Source: Hymenobacter psychrophilus
GTDB lineage: Bacteria > Bacteroidota > Bacteroidia > Cytophagales > Hymenobacteraceae
DNA length: 64,000 nucleotides
Assembly: GCF_900107135.1 (NCBI RefSeq)
Contig: NZ_FNOV01000002.1
Coordinates: 310,001-374,000 of the forward strand
Direction: 5' to 3'
How positions within the stretch are numbered: position 1 is the first letter of the stretch; the number at the start of each line of letters is the position of its first letter. Below, piece by piece: positions 56,386 through 64,000 of this stretch. Under the pieces are notes generated by a model. It did not search any database and was not told the DNA's origin. It worked only from the letters and a program-made list of their open reading frames with translations. Position numbers and translations under genes: made by a program.

Positions 56386-57450
56386 TTAAACGTACCGATG
56401 GGCTTTAAACCACGCAAAAGCCTCCGTAATGGCCTGGGCCACCGGGGTTTGGGGCAGACCCAGTTCGCGGCGCGCTTTCTCGACCCCGAAATAATGGCCG
56501 TCGTTGGCTACGGCCGTCATGGCGGCGTTCAGGCGGCCCGGCTGGCCCGTGAGACGGGCTTGCAGGCTGCACAGTTGGCCATACAGCTGAGCCAGGCCGG
56601 CCGGCAGGGGCCAGCGCGGAGCCGGCACGTTCAGCAACCCAGCCATCAGGGCGAAGGCCTCGCGGTAGCGCAGGTTCTCGTTGCCCAAAATGTACGACTC
56701 CCCCACGCTACCCATAGTCAGCGCATTCACAGTGGCCACGGCCACGTCGCGCACGTGCACGTAGTTTTTGCCGCCGGGCGGGTAGCCGGGCACCCTGCCC
56801 CGGTAAATCTCCAGCAGCAGCGCCCCGGAAGTCGGTTTCCGGTCCTCGGGCCCGAGCATAAAGGTGGGATGCACCAACACGGCCGGCAGCTGCTCGTCGG
56901 CCACGGCGGCCAGCACCAGGTCGGTGGCGGCGCGCTTGCTGTCCATGTAGTCGAGGCCGTAGCGGGTGCCGGCGTAGGGCCGGGTTTCGTCGCCGGGGTT
57001 TTGCTGGGTTCCGAAGCCGAAGACGTTGGCCGTGCCCACGTACACCAGCCGCCCCACGGCGGCCCGGCGGGCCTCGGCCAGCACGGCGCGGGTGCCCTCC
57101 ACGTTCACCGTCCAAAGTGCCGGGTTGCGGGCCGGATTCACGCTGGCCAGCGCGGCGGCATGGATAATAGCCCCGCAGCCCTCGGCCGCGCCGGTCAGGG
57201 TGGCGGGCTGGGTGAGGTCGCCGGGCCAGTATTCCACATTCCAGTCGGTGGGGAAGGGCGGCGCGGTGCCGGGTCGCACCAGCACCCGCACGGCGTGGCC
57301 CCGGCGGTGCAGTTCGGCCACTAAGTGCCGGCCCAAAAACCCGTTGGCCCCGGTAACAAGGACGTCCAATGGCCGCAAACAATCATTGGCCGGCCCAGGC
57401 GCGCGGCTCTTTACATTGTCTGATATTGCAGGGTTATTTCGCGACTCCAT
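56386..57450 (-). CDS. NAD(P)-dependent epimerase/dehydratase (extended SDR)
   Basis: 354 residues. DVLVTGANGFLGRHLVAEL (GxxGxxG), HAVRVLVRPG, AIIHAAALASV, YVGTANVFGFG and, in place of the usual YxxxK context, YGLDYMDSKRAATDL. The group includes dihydroflavonol-4-reductase-like and 3-beta-hydroxysteroid dehydrogenase-like proteins; I cannot tell the substrate. The ATG at 57450 stands only 22 bases from the ATG of the divergent S41 peptidase. Confidence 0.92.
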   Translation of the reverse strand: MESRNNPAISDNVKSRAPGPANDCLRPLDVLVTGANGFLGRHLVAELHRRGHAVRVLVRPGTAPPFPTDWNVEYWPGDLTQPATLTGAAEGCGAIIHAAALASVNPARNPALWTVNVEGTRAVLAEARRAAVGRLVYVGTANVFGFGTQQNPGDETRPYAGTRYGLDYMDSKRAATDLVLAAVADEQLPAVLVHPTFMLGPEDRKPTSGALLLEIYRGRVPGYPPGGKNYVHVRDVAVATVNALTMGSVGESYILGNENLRYREAFALMAGLLNVPAPRWPLPAGLAQLYGQLCSLQARLTGQPGRLNAAMTAVANDGHYFGVEKARRELGLPQTPVAQAITEAFAWFKAHRYV

Positions 57451-57472
57451 TCTCCGGTTGATTCGTCTTTTT

Positions 57473-58777
57473 ATGCCTTATTCTCTGCATGCTTCTTTGG
57501 GCAATTTATTCGCTGGACTGGTTGTTTGCCTGGCCCCCTATTCCGGGCAGGCCCAGTCGGTGCCCGCGGCGGCGGCCGTGCCCGGTTTGGCAGCCAGTCC
57601 CGCGCCGGGTAGCTCCTTCGATTCGGCCGCCGCTTGGCTGGAGTTCACCGAGCTGGTGCGCATGCAGTACGCCTATTTTACGCGCCCCGGGATTGATGGT
57701 GAGGCTATTCTGACCGACTTCAAGCTCAGAGCCCAGGCGGCCACCACCAAGGCGGCCTTCCGCGACGTGCTGCAACTCATTGCCCACAATTTTGCCGATC
57801 CACATTTTATCGTTGGCCCGCTCGATACGCTGGACTACAACGTGGTGCCGACCAATTCGGATCTGGTAGCGCAGTACAGGGACGGAAAGTATACGGTGGT
57901 TGATGTCAGGAGTGAGAGTGAGGCGCAAAGGCAGGAGATTCGCCCCGGCGCCCAGGTTGTCCGCATCGATGGTTTGGCCCCCCAGGCGGCGGTAGAGGCC
58001 GTGATGGGACGGCCGCTGGCAGCTCTGTCCGGCGTGCAGATTGATGCCGGAATTACCATCGCCCTGGCGGGGCGGCGGCAGCACACCCGCCAGCTTACGC
58101 TGCAAAATGGCCGCCAGTCCCGCACCTATACCCTGCTCTCGCCCGAGGTGCAAGCCCGGCTCCTGCGGAAGGATTCGGCACTGAGCACCGAGCAGCGGGG
58201 CCGTGTAACCGTTATCCGTTTCAATAACTCGCTGGGCAACAACGCCACCATTGCGGCTTTCCGGGAGGCGCTGGCAGCGGCCCAGTCGTCGGCCGGACTG
58301 GTACTCGACTTTCGCAATACGCCCAGCGGCGGCAACACCACCGTTGCCCGCAGCATTATGGGCCATTTCGTGCGCACCGAAAAGCCCTATCAAGTGCATG
58401 TAGTGCCCGGGGAGGAACGCCGCTACGGAGTGCCCCGCAAGTTTGTGGAATACGTGCTGCCGCTGGCACCCTATTTCGGCGGGAAAGTACTGGTGCTCGG
58501 GGGCCACTGGACGGGTAGTATGGGCGAGGGGTTGCTGGTTGGATTTTCGGCGTTGGGAGTGCCCACGGCCGGCTCCGAGCTGGCCGACTTGCTCGGGGCG
58601 TTGTTCAACGACAAGCTCAGCCACTGCGACGCCCTAATTGATTTGGGGAAAGAGCAGCTGTTCCAGGTGAATGGCGAGCCGCGGGAAAATTTTGTTCCCA
58701 CGCTTTACCGGCCGGCCAGCGAGGGAACCGCCGAGCGGGATGAGCTGCTGGAGCAAGCCATTCGGGCAGTGGAATAG
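57473..58777 (+). CDS. Secreted S41 family peptidase-like protein
   Basis: 434 residues from the ATG at 57473; the frame is open to 57026 but the extra part only mirrors the opposite gene. Signal peptide ending YSGQA-QS. An alpha-helical N-terminal part (about 50-110), a PDZ-like region (EIRPGAQVVRIDGLAPQAAV) and the S41 core: VIRFNNSLGNN, GLVLDFRNTPSGGNTTVA and VLGGHWTGSMGEGLLV with the presumed nucleophile Ser near 350. The Lys partner is not clear. Unlike CtpA it has no C-terminal extension. Probably a periplasmic protease or inactive relative. Confidence 0.86.
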   Translation: MPYSLHASLGNLFAGLVVCLAPYSGQAQSVPAAAAVPGLAASPAPGSSFDSAAAWLEFTELVRMQYAYFTRPGIDGEAILTDFKLRAQAATTKAAFRDVLQLIAHNFADPHFIVGPLDTLDYNVVPTNSDLVAQYRDGKYTVVDVRSESEAQRQEIRPGAQVVRIDGLAPQAAVEAVMGRPLAALSGVQIDAGITIALAGRRQHTRQLTLQNGRQSRTYTLLSPEVQARLLRKDSALSTEQRGRVTVIRFNNSLGNNATIAAFREALAAAQSSAGLVLDFRNTPSGGNTTVARSIMGHFVRTEKPYQVHVVPGEERRYGVPRKFVEYVLPLAPYFGGKVLVLGGHWTGSMGEGLLVGFSALGVPTAGSELADLLGALFNDKLSHCDALIDLGKEQLFQVNGEPRENFVPTLYRPASEGTAERDELLEQAIRAVE

Positions 58778-58863
58778 AAACCGGCCACCGTTGCCTCCGG
58801 TAGTCAGCGTCGCCAAGGAGCCGCCACCTAACCAAAGAACAAAAGCGACTCACCAAAACCTAC

Positions 58864-59562
58864 CTACCGGTGGTTGATGAGGGTTTTGTAGGTGCGGCCG
58901 ATGCGGGCGGGCTCCACTTTCAGGAAGTAAAGCGCGAAGGCCGTAAGGTTGGCCAGCTGCACCCGCAGCCAGCTGTTCTGCTCGTATTTGCGGGCCGATA
59001 CCACCACGCTTTCGGGCACGATATGGAACGCGGCTACTCGGCGGATGCGCTGGATAATCTCGAAATCCTCCATCACCACAAACCGCTCGTTGAAGCCGCC
59101 CAGCTGCCCGAATAGCTCCCTGGTAATAAACAACGTCTGGTCGCCGCCGCGGCTCATGAGGCCCGGAAAGCGGGTGCCGTAGCTGTTGAGGCGCAGCATG
59201 GGGTGGGTCGAGTCGAAGCGGAAGCGGTAGCAGCCGGCGGGGTAGCCCGCCGCCACGGCCTGCCCGATAGTGGCCACGTAGCCCGGGCAGATACCCACGT
59301 CGGCGTGCACGAAATACAGGATGCGGCCGGTGGCGTGGGCCGCGCCGTAGTTCATTTGGGCGGCGCGGCCGGGGTGCGGGGCCCGCAGCACGGTGGCCCC
59401 GGCGGCCTCGGCCACCGCGGCCGTGCCATCGGCACTGTGGGCATCGACTACCAGAATTTCTATCGCCTCGCCGGAGGGGGCATGCTGGCGCAGCTGCTGC
59501 ACCAGCCCGGCAATGTGGGGCGCTTCGTTATAGGTAGGAATGATGACGCTAAGCTCGGGCAT
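58864..59562 (-). CDS. TIGR04283 family glycosyltransferase
   Basis: 232 residues, family 2 glycosyltransferase fold: LSVIIPTYNEAPHIAGL at the start, ILVVDAHSADGTAAVAEAAG, then APHPGRAAQMNYGAAHATG, ILYFVHADV (DxD-like metal site), GLMSRGGDQTLFITRELF and VMEDFEIIQRIRR. TIGR04283 enzymes occur with ArsS and TIGR04282 in arsenosugar gene sets. Here no ArsS or ArsM is in view, so the product may be another glycoside. C-terminal helix FALYFLKVEPARIGRTYK. Divergent from the DUF547 gene (59794). Confidence 0.9.
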   Translation of the reverse strand: MPELSVIIPTYNEAPHIAGLVQQLRQHAPSGEAIEILVVDAHSADGTAAVAEAAGATVLRAPHPGRAAQMNYGAAHATGRILYFVHADVGICPGYVATIGQAVAAGYPAGCYRFRFDSTHPMLRLNSYGTRFPGLMSRGGDQTLFITRELFGQLGGFNERFVVMEDFEIIQRIRRVAAFHIVPESVVVSARKYEQNSWLRVQLANLTAFALYFLKVEPARIGRTYKTLINHR

Positions 59563-59793
59563 GGACAGCTAAAAAGGAGGGCAATTTGCGTAATTCCCGG
59601 CGGCCACGAAGCACAGCCGGCTTGGCAGATACGTAAAGCCGGGACCGGCTAGTTTGCGCAGGTGAGCAATCCGGCGGCCGCGCGCAACGCGTTTATTGCA
59701 ACGGGTAACGCCACGGCCGGGTTTTTGCCCGTATGCCTTAACTACTTGGCAAAATTGCCCCGGCCGCTGGCCATTTCTTTTACATTCCGACCC

Positions 59794-60573
59794 ATGCTTT
59801 TTTTCCGCAATTTTCTGCTGACGGCGCTTAGCGCTTCTACCCTTTCGGTGACGGCATGCAACGGCCCCGCCGAAACTGCCACCGCTCCGGCGGCCCTGGC
59901 AGCCACACCGGCCGCGGCAGCGGCCTTCGACCACAGCGCCTTCGACCGGCTGCTGAAAAAGTACGTCGATGCCCGGGGACGGGTAAACTACAAGGGCTTC
60001 AGGAGCGAGGAAAAGGATTTCGATGCCTACCTGGCCCGCCTCAGCCAGAACCCGCCCAAGGCCACCGACGCCCAGGCCGAGCAGATGGCCTTCTGGATTA
60101 ACGCCTACAACGCCTACACCATCCGGCTCATTCTCGACAATTATCCGCTCAAGAGCATCAAGGATATCGGGGAGCCTTGGAAGAAGGTATTCTTCAGCAT
60201 CGGAGGCACCAAAATGAGCCTCGACGACATCGAGCACGGCATTCTGCGCAAGAAGTTCGATGATCCGCGCATTCACTTTGCGCTGGTGTGTGCCTCCATC
60301 TCGTGCCCGCCGCTGCGCCCCGAGGCTTACACCGCCGCCCGCCTCAGTGCCCAGCTCGATGCCCAGGGCCGAGCCTTCCTCAACGACACCGGCAAAAACA
60401 AGCTTAACGCCCAAAGCGCCCAGCTTTCCAACTACTTCAACTGGTACAAAGACGACTGGAACAAGAACGGCCAGTCGGTAGTGAAGTGGGTGAACAAGTA
60501 CGCCAAAACCAACATCAGCGACAACACCAAGATTGGCTACCTGGACTACAACTGGAACCTGAACGAGCAATAG
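59794..60573 (+). CDS. DUF547 lipoprotein
   Basis: 259 residues from the ATG at 59794; upstream codons to 59662 are not conserved. Signal LLTALSASTLSVTAC suggests a lipoprotein with Cys22. The DUF547 domain (about 50-259) includes LKKYVDARGRVNYKGF, MAFWINAYNAYTIRLIL, KSIKDIGEPWKKVFF, SLDDIEHGILRK, HFALVCASISCPPLRPEAY and FNWYKDDWN. The VCASxSCPPL phrase has two conserved cysteines. DUF547 proteins are widespread and of unknown function; some sit next to arsenosugar-type glycosyltransferase genes, as here. Confidence 0.93.
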   Translation: MLFFRNFLLTALSASTLSVTACNGPAETATAPAALAATPAAAAAFDHSAFDRLLKKYVDARGRVNYKGFRSEEKDFDAYLARLSQNPPKATDAQAEQMAFWINAYNAYTIRLILDNYPLKSIKDIGEPWKKVFFSIGGTKMSLDDIEHGILRKKFDDPRIHFALVCASISCPPLRPEAYTAARLSAQLDAQGRAFLNDTGKNKLNAQSAQLSNYFNWYKDDWNKNGQSVVKWVNKYAKTNISDNTKIGYLDYNWNLNEQ

Positions 60574-60582
60574 GTATAGTAC

Positions 60583-60677
60583 CTGTCATCCTGAGCTTGC
60601 GAAGGACCTTATTCCATTCGACCTGATGTAACCATCAGTTGAGCGGGGTAAGGTCCTTCGCAAGCTCAGGATGACAG
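60583..60677. repeat. Perfect inverted repeat CTGTCATCCTGAGCTTGCGAAGG..., second copy
   Basis: Arms 60583-60611 and 60649-60677, perfect over 29 bases, followed by CGGTTTTTT, which makes it a good plus-strand terminator for the DUF547 gene. Arms equal those at 43200-43286. Confidence 0.95.
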
Positions 60678-60695
60678 CGGTTTTTTGATGTCCGT

Positions 60696-61301
60696 ATGAA
60701 GCTTTTCTTATCACTAGTGCTGCTGCTGCTGCTGCCCTTCCTCACCCGGGCCCAAACACCCGAAACGCGACGCTATGCCATTGAGGTGGCGGGCCTGCGG
60801 GTGGGCACCATGACGGCCACGCGCCAGCTGCCCACGCCTGCCAACCCCGAAACCGTGAGCACGCTCACCAGCGACGTGCAGGTGGATATTCTGTTCTACC
60901 ACCTCATCATCTACTACAAGGTAACCAACTACATGCGCGGCGGTCAGCTGCGGCTGTCTACCGTGGATGCCCGCACCAACCAGGGCAACTTTTCGTCGCG
61001 CACCGAGTGGAAGAACGACCACTACGACATTGTGGCCAACCAGTACAAGTACCAGTACAAGGCCACCGAAACCAGGCCCATACGCTACACGGTTACCGAT
61101 ATGTTTTTCGGGGAGCCCACCGGCCAGAACCGCGCCTTTGCGGAGTATTTCGGCGACTTTTTCGTGGTGAAGCCCGGCAAGCCCGGGCGCTACCAGGCCA
61201 CCCGCGCCGGCCGCGAAGACGAGTACCAGTACCAGAACGGCCAGTTGGTTACGCTGATCAAGAAGAATCCCCTCAAGAACTTCATCATCCGGCTGCTATA
61301 G
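60696..61301 (+). CDS. Secreted DUF6134-like protein
   Basis: 201 residues with signal peptide (FLSLVLLLLLPFLTRA-QT). The mature part is beta-rich: YAIEVAGLRVGTMTATRQ, VDILFYHLIIYYKVTNYM, YDIVANQYKYQYKATETRPI, TDMFFGEPTGQNRAFAEYFG and YQYQNGQLVTLIKKNPLK. This order agrees with the DUF6134 group, related to DUF3108, of the Bacteroidota periplasm; function unknown. It starts 12 bases after the T-run of the inverted-repeat terminator. A GC-rich inverted repeat follows. Confidence 0.82.
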   Translation: MKLFLSLVLLLLLPFLTRAQTPETRRYAIEVAGLRVGTMTATRQLPTPANPETVSTLTSDVQVDILFYHLIIYYKVTNYMRGGQLRLSTVDARTNQGNFSSRTEWKNDHYDIVANQYKYQYKATETRPIRYTVTDMFFGEPTGQNRAFAEYFGDFFVVKPGKPGRYQATRAGREDEYQYQNGQLVTLIKKNPLKNFIIRLL

Positions 61302-61325
61302 AGCGCATGCGTACTTAAAACGATG

Positions 61326-61410
61326 TAGGGGCGGGGCTTGTCCCCGCCCGCCGTTCGCACCGCTGCAACGATAATCGTTCAACGGCGGGCGGGGACAAGC
61401 CCCCCCCCCA
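61326..61410. repeat. Inverted repeat GGGGCTTGTCCCCGCCCGCCGTT
   Basis: Arms 61326-61355 and 61381-61410 pair over the inner 22 bases and less well outside, where the right arm ends in a run of ten C. Same class as 23612-23710. Confidence 0.9.
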
Positions 61411-61498
61411 CCTGTTCAAGCCACTACGCTCCCAACCCGTTTCTACAAACCCCGGCCGAAACGGCTACTTTGCGGGCTCCTACCCTGCTCCCGTTCTC

Positions 61499-62695
61499 AT
61501 GTCCCGCATTCTTCCCACCATTGTGCTGGCGCAGTTCTGCTGCACGTCGCTGTGGTTTGCCGGCAACGCCGTGGCCCCCGAGCTGGCGGCCCGCGTAGCC
61601 CAGCCGGCCGGCTTCGTGGCCGCCCTCACCAGCGCCGTGCAGCTGGGCTTTATTGCCGGCACGCTGGTATTTGCGCTGCTGGCCCTGGCCGATAGGTTTT
61701 CGCCCTCGCGGGTGTTTTTTACGAGTGCGCTGCTGGCGGCGGGCTGCAACTTGGCCCTTAACCTGCCGGGCCTGGGGGCCGAGGGGCTGCTGACGGCGCG
61801 GGTGCTCACCGGATTTTTTCTGGCCGGCATCTACCCGGTGGGCATGAAGATCGCGGCCGACTATTACGAGGCCGGGCTGGGCCGCTCGCTGGGCTTTTTG
61901 GTAGGCGCGCTGGTACTGGGCACGGCTTTTCCGCACCTGCTGCGTGGCCTGCTGACGGACCCCGGCGGCGCGGGCGGCGCACTGCCGTGGCAAACCGTAA
62001 CCACTACCACCTCGGCGCTGGCAGCCCTGGGCGGACTGGCCCTGGTGCTGCTCGTGCCCGATGGCCCCCACCGCCGCCCCGGCCAGCGCCTGCGCCCCGC
62101 CGCGCTGCTGGCCGGCTTCCGCGAGCCGCAGTTTCGGGCCGCGGCCTTCGGCTACTTCGGCCACATGTGGGAGCTGTACACGTTCTGGGCCTTCGTGCCG
62201 GCGGTGCTCACGGCCTTTAACGCCGCACGGCCGGCCGAGGCGGCGCTGCCGGTGTCGCTGCTCTCGTTCGGTATTATTGGGGGGGGCAGCCTGGCCTGCG
62301 TGGGGGCGGGCCTGCTGGCGCAGCGGCGCGGGGCCCGGCCGGTGGCGGCGGGGGCGCTGGCGTTGTCGGGGCTGTGCTGTCTGGGGTCGCCGCTGGTGCT
62401 GGGCAGCGCTTCGGCGCCGCTGCTGCTGGCGTTTCTGGGGTTCTGGGGGCTGGTGGTAGTGGCCGACTCGCCCCTGTTCTCGACGCTGGTAGCCCGGCAC
62501 GCCCCGGCCCCCACCCGCGCCACGGCCCTCACGCTGGTTACCTGCCTGGGCTTCGCCCTCACCATCGTCAGCATCCAGCTCACGAGCCTGCTCGCCCGCT
62601 CCCTCGATCCGCGCTACCTGTTTCTGCCGCTGGCCATCGGTCCGGCGCTGGGGTTGTGGGCGTTGTTTGGGCGGAGGCGGGACTTGGCTGCGTGA
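61499..62695 (+). CDS. MFS transporter, unknown substrate
   Basis: 398 residues and twelve hydrophobic helices, with ALLALADRFSPSRVFFTSAL as the loop 2-3 region and GFFLAGIYPVGMKIAADYYEAG as the helix-4/5 region. The second half starts after a short loop (DGPHRRPGQRLRPAALL). It has features of the CynX/NimT-like carriers but no diagnostic residues that I can name. The ATG at 61499 directly precedes the first helix. A GCTACTTTGC at 61465-61474 is a shortened -7-like match. Confidence 0.88.
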   Translation: MSRILPTIVLAQFCCTSLWFAGNAVAPELAARVAQPAGFVAALTSAVQLGFIAGTLVFALLALADRFSPSRVFFTSALLAAGCNLALNLPGLGAEGLLTARVLTGFFLAGIYPVGMKIAADYYEAGLGRSLGFLVGALVLGTAFPHLLRGLLTDPGGAGGALPWQTVTTTTSALAALGGLALVLLVPDGPHRRPGQRLRPAALLAGFREPQFRAAAFGYFGHMWELYTFWAFVPAVLTAFNAARPAEAALPVSLLSFGIIGGGSLACVGAGLLAQRRGARPVAAGALALSGLCCLGSPLVLGSASAPLLLAFLGFWGLVVVADSPLFSTLVARHAPAPTRATALTLVTCLGFALTIVSIQLTSLLARSLDPRYLFLPLAIGPALGLWALFGRRRDLAA

Positions 62696-62846
62696 AGCAT
62701 CGATAGTGCCCACGTCACTAAGAAGCATTCTTTATCTTGTGCGTATCTGGATATAGTACCTAGCTTCGCATATCATCTAAGTTGCACAACCAGTAAGCCT
62801 TATTGTAATTTGGGCGACATAATTGACAGAAATACGAAATAGAGTT

Positions 62847-63812
62847 ATGATCAATAGCGATGTAAAAGTTTTGCGCAGAAACACCTTAGAAGTTCACTAC
62901 TTCTTTAATGATGACACACACACGATGGACGCTGTGGTTCAAAACAGGTGTGAATATGAACTTCTTGGGATTGCCAAAGAAGTTGCTTCTATGTTCGGTG
63001 TTGCAATCTATATCGAAACAGAACCTTTAGCGGATGGTGGACTGAAGAGATGGTTCAGCCTTATATCTAAAGAGGAAGACAAAAAGGCAAATATTACAAC
63101 TGCCTTATTGACAGCACTAATAATGGCTATAGTCGTCAATCCTTTAAGTAAATTGACGGATAAATCAATAGAAAATATATTTGAAGACAGTGAAGTAAAA
63201 GAACTTGAAAAGGAAAAATTAAAACTTGAAGTAGAGAAACTAAAACAAGATACTTATATTATCAATCATAAACTCGAAGAAAATAATATTATAAAAAAGA
63301 AAAAATCAAACTTTTATGAATCTTTAGATAAATATCCTAAAATAAAAGCAGTTTCTTTTACAGTAGATACTCAAAAAACAAGAGAGGTCATAATTAAAAA
63401 GAAAATGTTTAACGAGTTTATCCTCGTAAGCAATGATATAGATCCAATTGAAATCGAAGATACTAGCATAGAAATCATTTCACCAGTCCTAAAAAAAGGC
63501 AACTACAAGTGGATGGGAATATATAACGGGATTCCCACTGCGTTCAATATGAAATCTAACGAATTTAAATCTTTAGTACAAACCGGCGCTATTCAATTTA
63601 AAAATGGATCAACTATAAACTGCTCTTTATACATAAACAAGAAAATTGATAATCAAGGACATGAGAAAGTAACTAGTTATGACATAATGAGAGTTAATAG
63701 TTATTTTGAAAACAATAAACCTGTAGAAACACCAGAGGGCAAACAACATAGAAGAGCAAAGGCGGCAGACAAGCAACAACTCAATCTATTTGCAATCAAC
63801 GATAATAATTAA
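62847..63812 (+). CDS. AT-rich orphan gene: membrane/coiled-coil protein of unknown function
   Basis: 321 residues from the ATG at 62847 (TTG at 62823 adds eight). Its base composition is strikingly AT-rich (lysine codons AAA, isoleucine ATA/ATT) against GC-rich neighbours, which suggests recent acquisition. A soluble N-terminal domain (1-80, LEVHYFFNDDTHTMDAVVQN, MFGVAIYIETEPLADGGLKR) is followed by one hydrophobic segment (about 83-100, ITTALLTALIMAIVVNPL), a charged coiled coil (about 112-158, KELEKEKLKLEVEKLKQD) and a beta-rich C-terminal domain (about 165-300) with a polar tail. I do not recognise a family. A terminator follows. An accessory role such as defence is possible but unsupported. 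Confidence 0.82.
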   Translation: MINSDVKVLRRNTLEVHYFFNDDTHTMDAVVQNRCEYELLGIAKEVASMFGVAIYIETEPLADGGLKRWFSLISKEEDKKANITTALLTALIMAIVVNPLSKLTDKSIENIFEDSEVKELEKEKLKLEVEKLKQDTYIINHKLEENNIIKKKKSNFYESLDKYPKIKAVSFTVDTQKTREVIIKKKMFNEFILVSNDIDPIEIEDTSIEIISPVLKKGNYKWMGIYNGIPTAFNMKSNEFKSLVQTGAIQFKNGSTINCSLYINKKIDNQGHEKVTSYDIMRVNSYFENNKPVETPEGKQHRRAKAADKQQLNLFAINDNN

Positions 63813-63828
63813 CCAAATTTCACCACAC

Positions 63829-63865
63829 AAAAGCGCCCCGAAACCTCACGGTTCTGGGGCGTTTT
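63829..63865. terminator. Intrinsic terminator after the orphan gene
   Basis: AAAGCGCCCCGAAACC and GGTTCTGGGGCGTTTT pair with few mismatches, loop TCAC, ending in TTTTG. Nearly symmetric, so it can also end the minus-strand fragment. Confidence 0.85.
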
Positions 63866-63886
63866 GCGTTACGTCAGCGGCATCAG

Positions 63887-63982
63887 TTACAGCAGCTTAT
63901 CAAGCATGATGGGCAGGTCGCGGACGCGCTTGCCTGTGGCGTGGAAAACGGCGTTGGCAACGGCGGCCGGCGAAGCGCTAGG
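63887..63982 (-). pseudogene. C-terminal fragment of a molybdopterin-binding dehydrogenase subunit
   Basis: The minus strand encodes PSASPAAVANAVFHATGKRV then RDLPIMLDKLL and a stop at 63887-63889. This is the usual C-terminus of xanthine/aldehyde oxidoreductase large subunits (GEPxxxPxAxANAVFxATGKRxRxLP). Directly before it, at 63983-63985, is an in-frame TAA, where the family has Gly-Glu, so in this window the frame is broken 32 codons before its end. The rest of the gene is beyond the edge. A frameshift, a real stop or a fragment left by an insertion are all possible; an assembly error is also possible. Confidence 0.7.
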
Positions 63983-64000
63983 TTATTTGGGCAGCGAGGT

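Overview
The window is GC-rich chromosomal DNA of a Bacteroidota bacterium, most likely Hymenobacter or a close relative (Cytophagales). The evidence is promoters of the TTG-N19-TAnnTTTG type (two perfect copies ahead of tRNA genes), TonB-dependent receptors with carboxypeptidase-regulatory N-termini, a GH97 glucosidase, a TIGR02757 protein, MutS2 with a Smr domain, and high-GC coding with long antisense reading frames. No rRNA, CRISPR array, phage or intact insertion sequence is seen. The genus is an inference; no database was searched.

Layout. 1-6.3 kb: start of an FAD monooxygenase (cut by the window edge), mutS2, a small membrane protein, TIGR02757, a LysM/RlpA-like secreted protein and kdsB. 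6.4-12.0 kb: GH97 glucosidase, DUF1622, a SUI1-like protein preceded by eleven copies of a 7-base repeat, a lipid kinase and gap. 12.2-13.0 kb: two near-identical tRNA-Glu units, each with promoter, leader hairpin, tRNA and terminator. 13-29.3 kb: a large secreted protein of unknown function, bestrophin, an ABC exporter, MFS pumps, a secreted metalloprotease, a PhzF-like protein, an Fpg-like glycosylase, an SDR, a TauE-type permease and a flavin monooxygenase. 29.4-34.7 kb: siderophore receptor, PepSY membrane protein and an SBF-like carrier. 34.8-41.0 kb: ankyrin protein, GH63-like hydrolase, fatty acid hydroxylase and a SulP transporter with a structured leader. 41.2-51.3 kb, all on the minus strand: Oar-like receptor, YnjB-type binding protein, two permeases, two paralogous proteins of unknown function, the ABC ATPase and a radical SAM protein. 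51.4-62.7 kb: a DUF2064 glycosyltransferase, two aldo/keto reductases with an AraC regulator, two SDR proteins, an S41 peptidase, a TIGR04283 glycosyltransferase, DUF547, a DUF6134-like protein and an MFS carrier. 62.7-64 kb: an AT-rich orphan gene beside the broken end of a molybdopterin dehydrogenase gene.

Two things stand out. First, more than twenty intergenic gaps hold long inverted repeats, many with perfect arms of 25-40 bases. Several share the outline GTCATnCTGAGC-(variable)-GAAGnAnCT; the variable core differs between copies but matches between the two arms of one copy. Many sit where terminators would be expected. Second, the 41.2-51.3 kb block looks like an outer-membrane to inner-membrane uptake route coupled to a radical SAM enzyme and a pair of overlapping paralogous proteins. 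I do not recognise it as a described system and cannot name its substrate.
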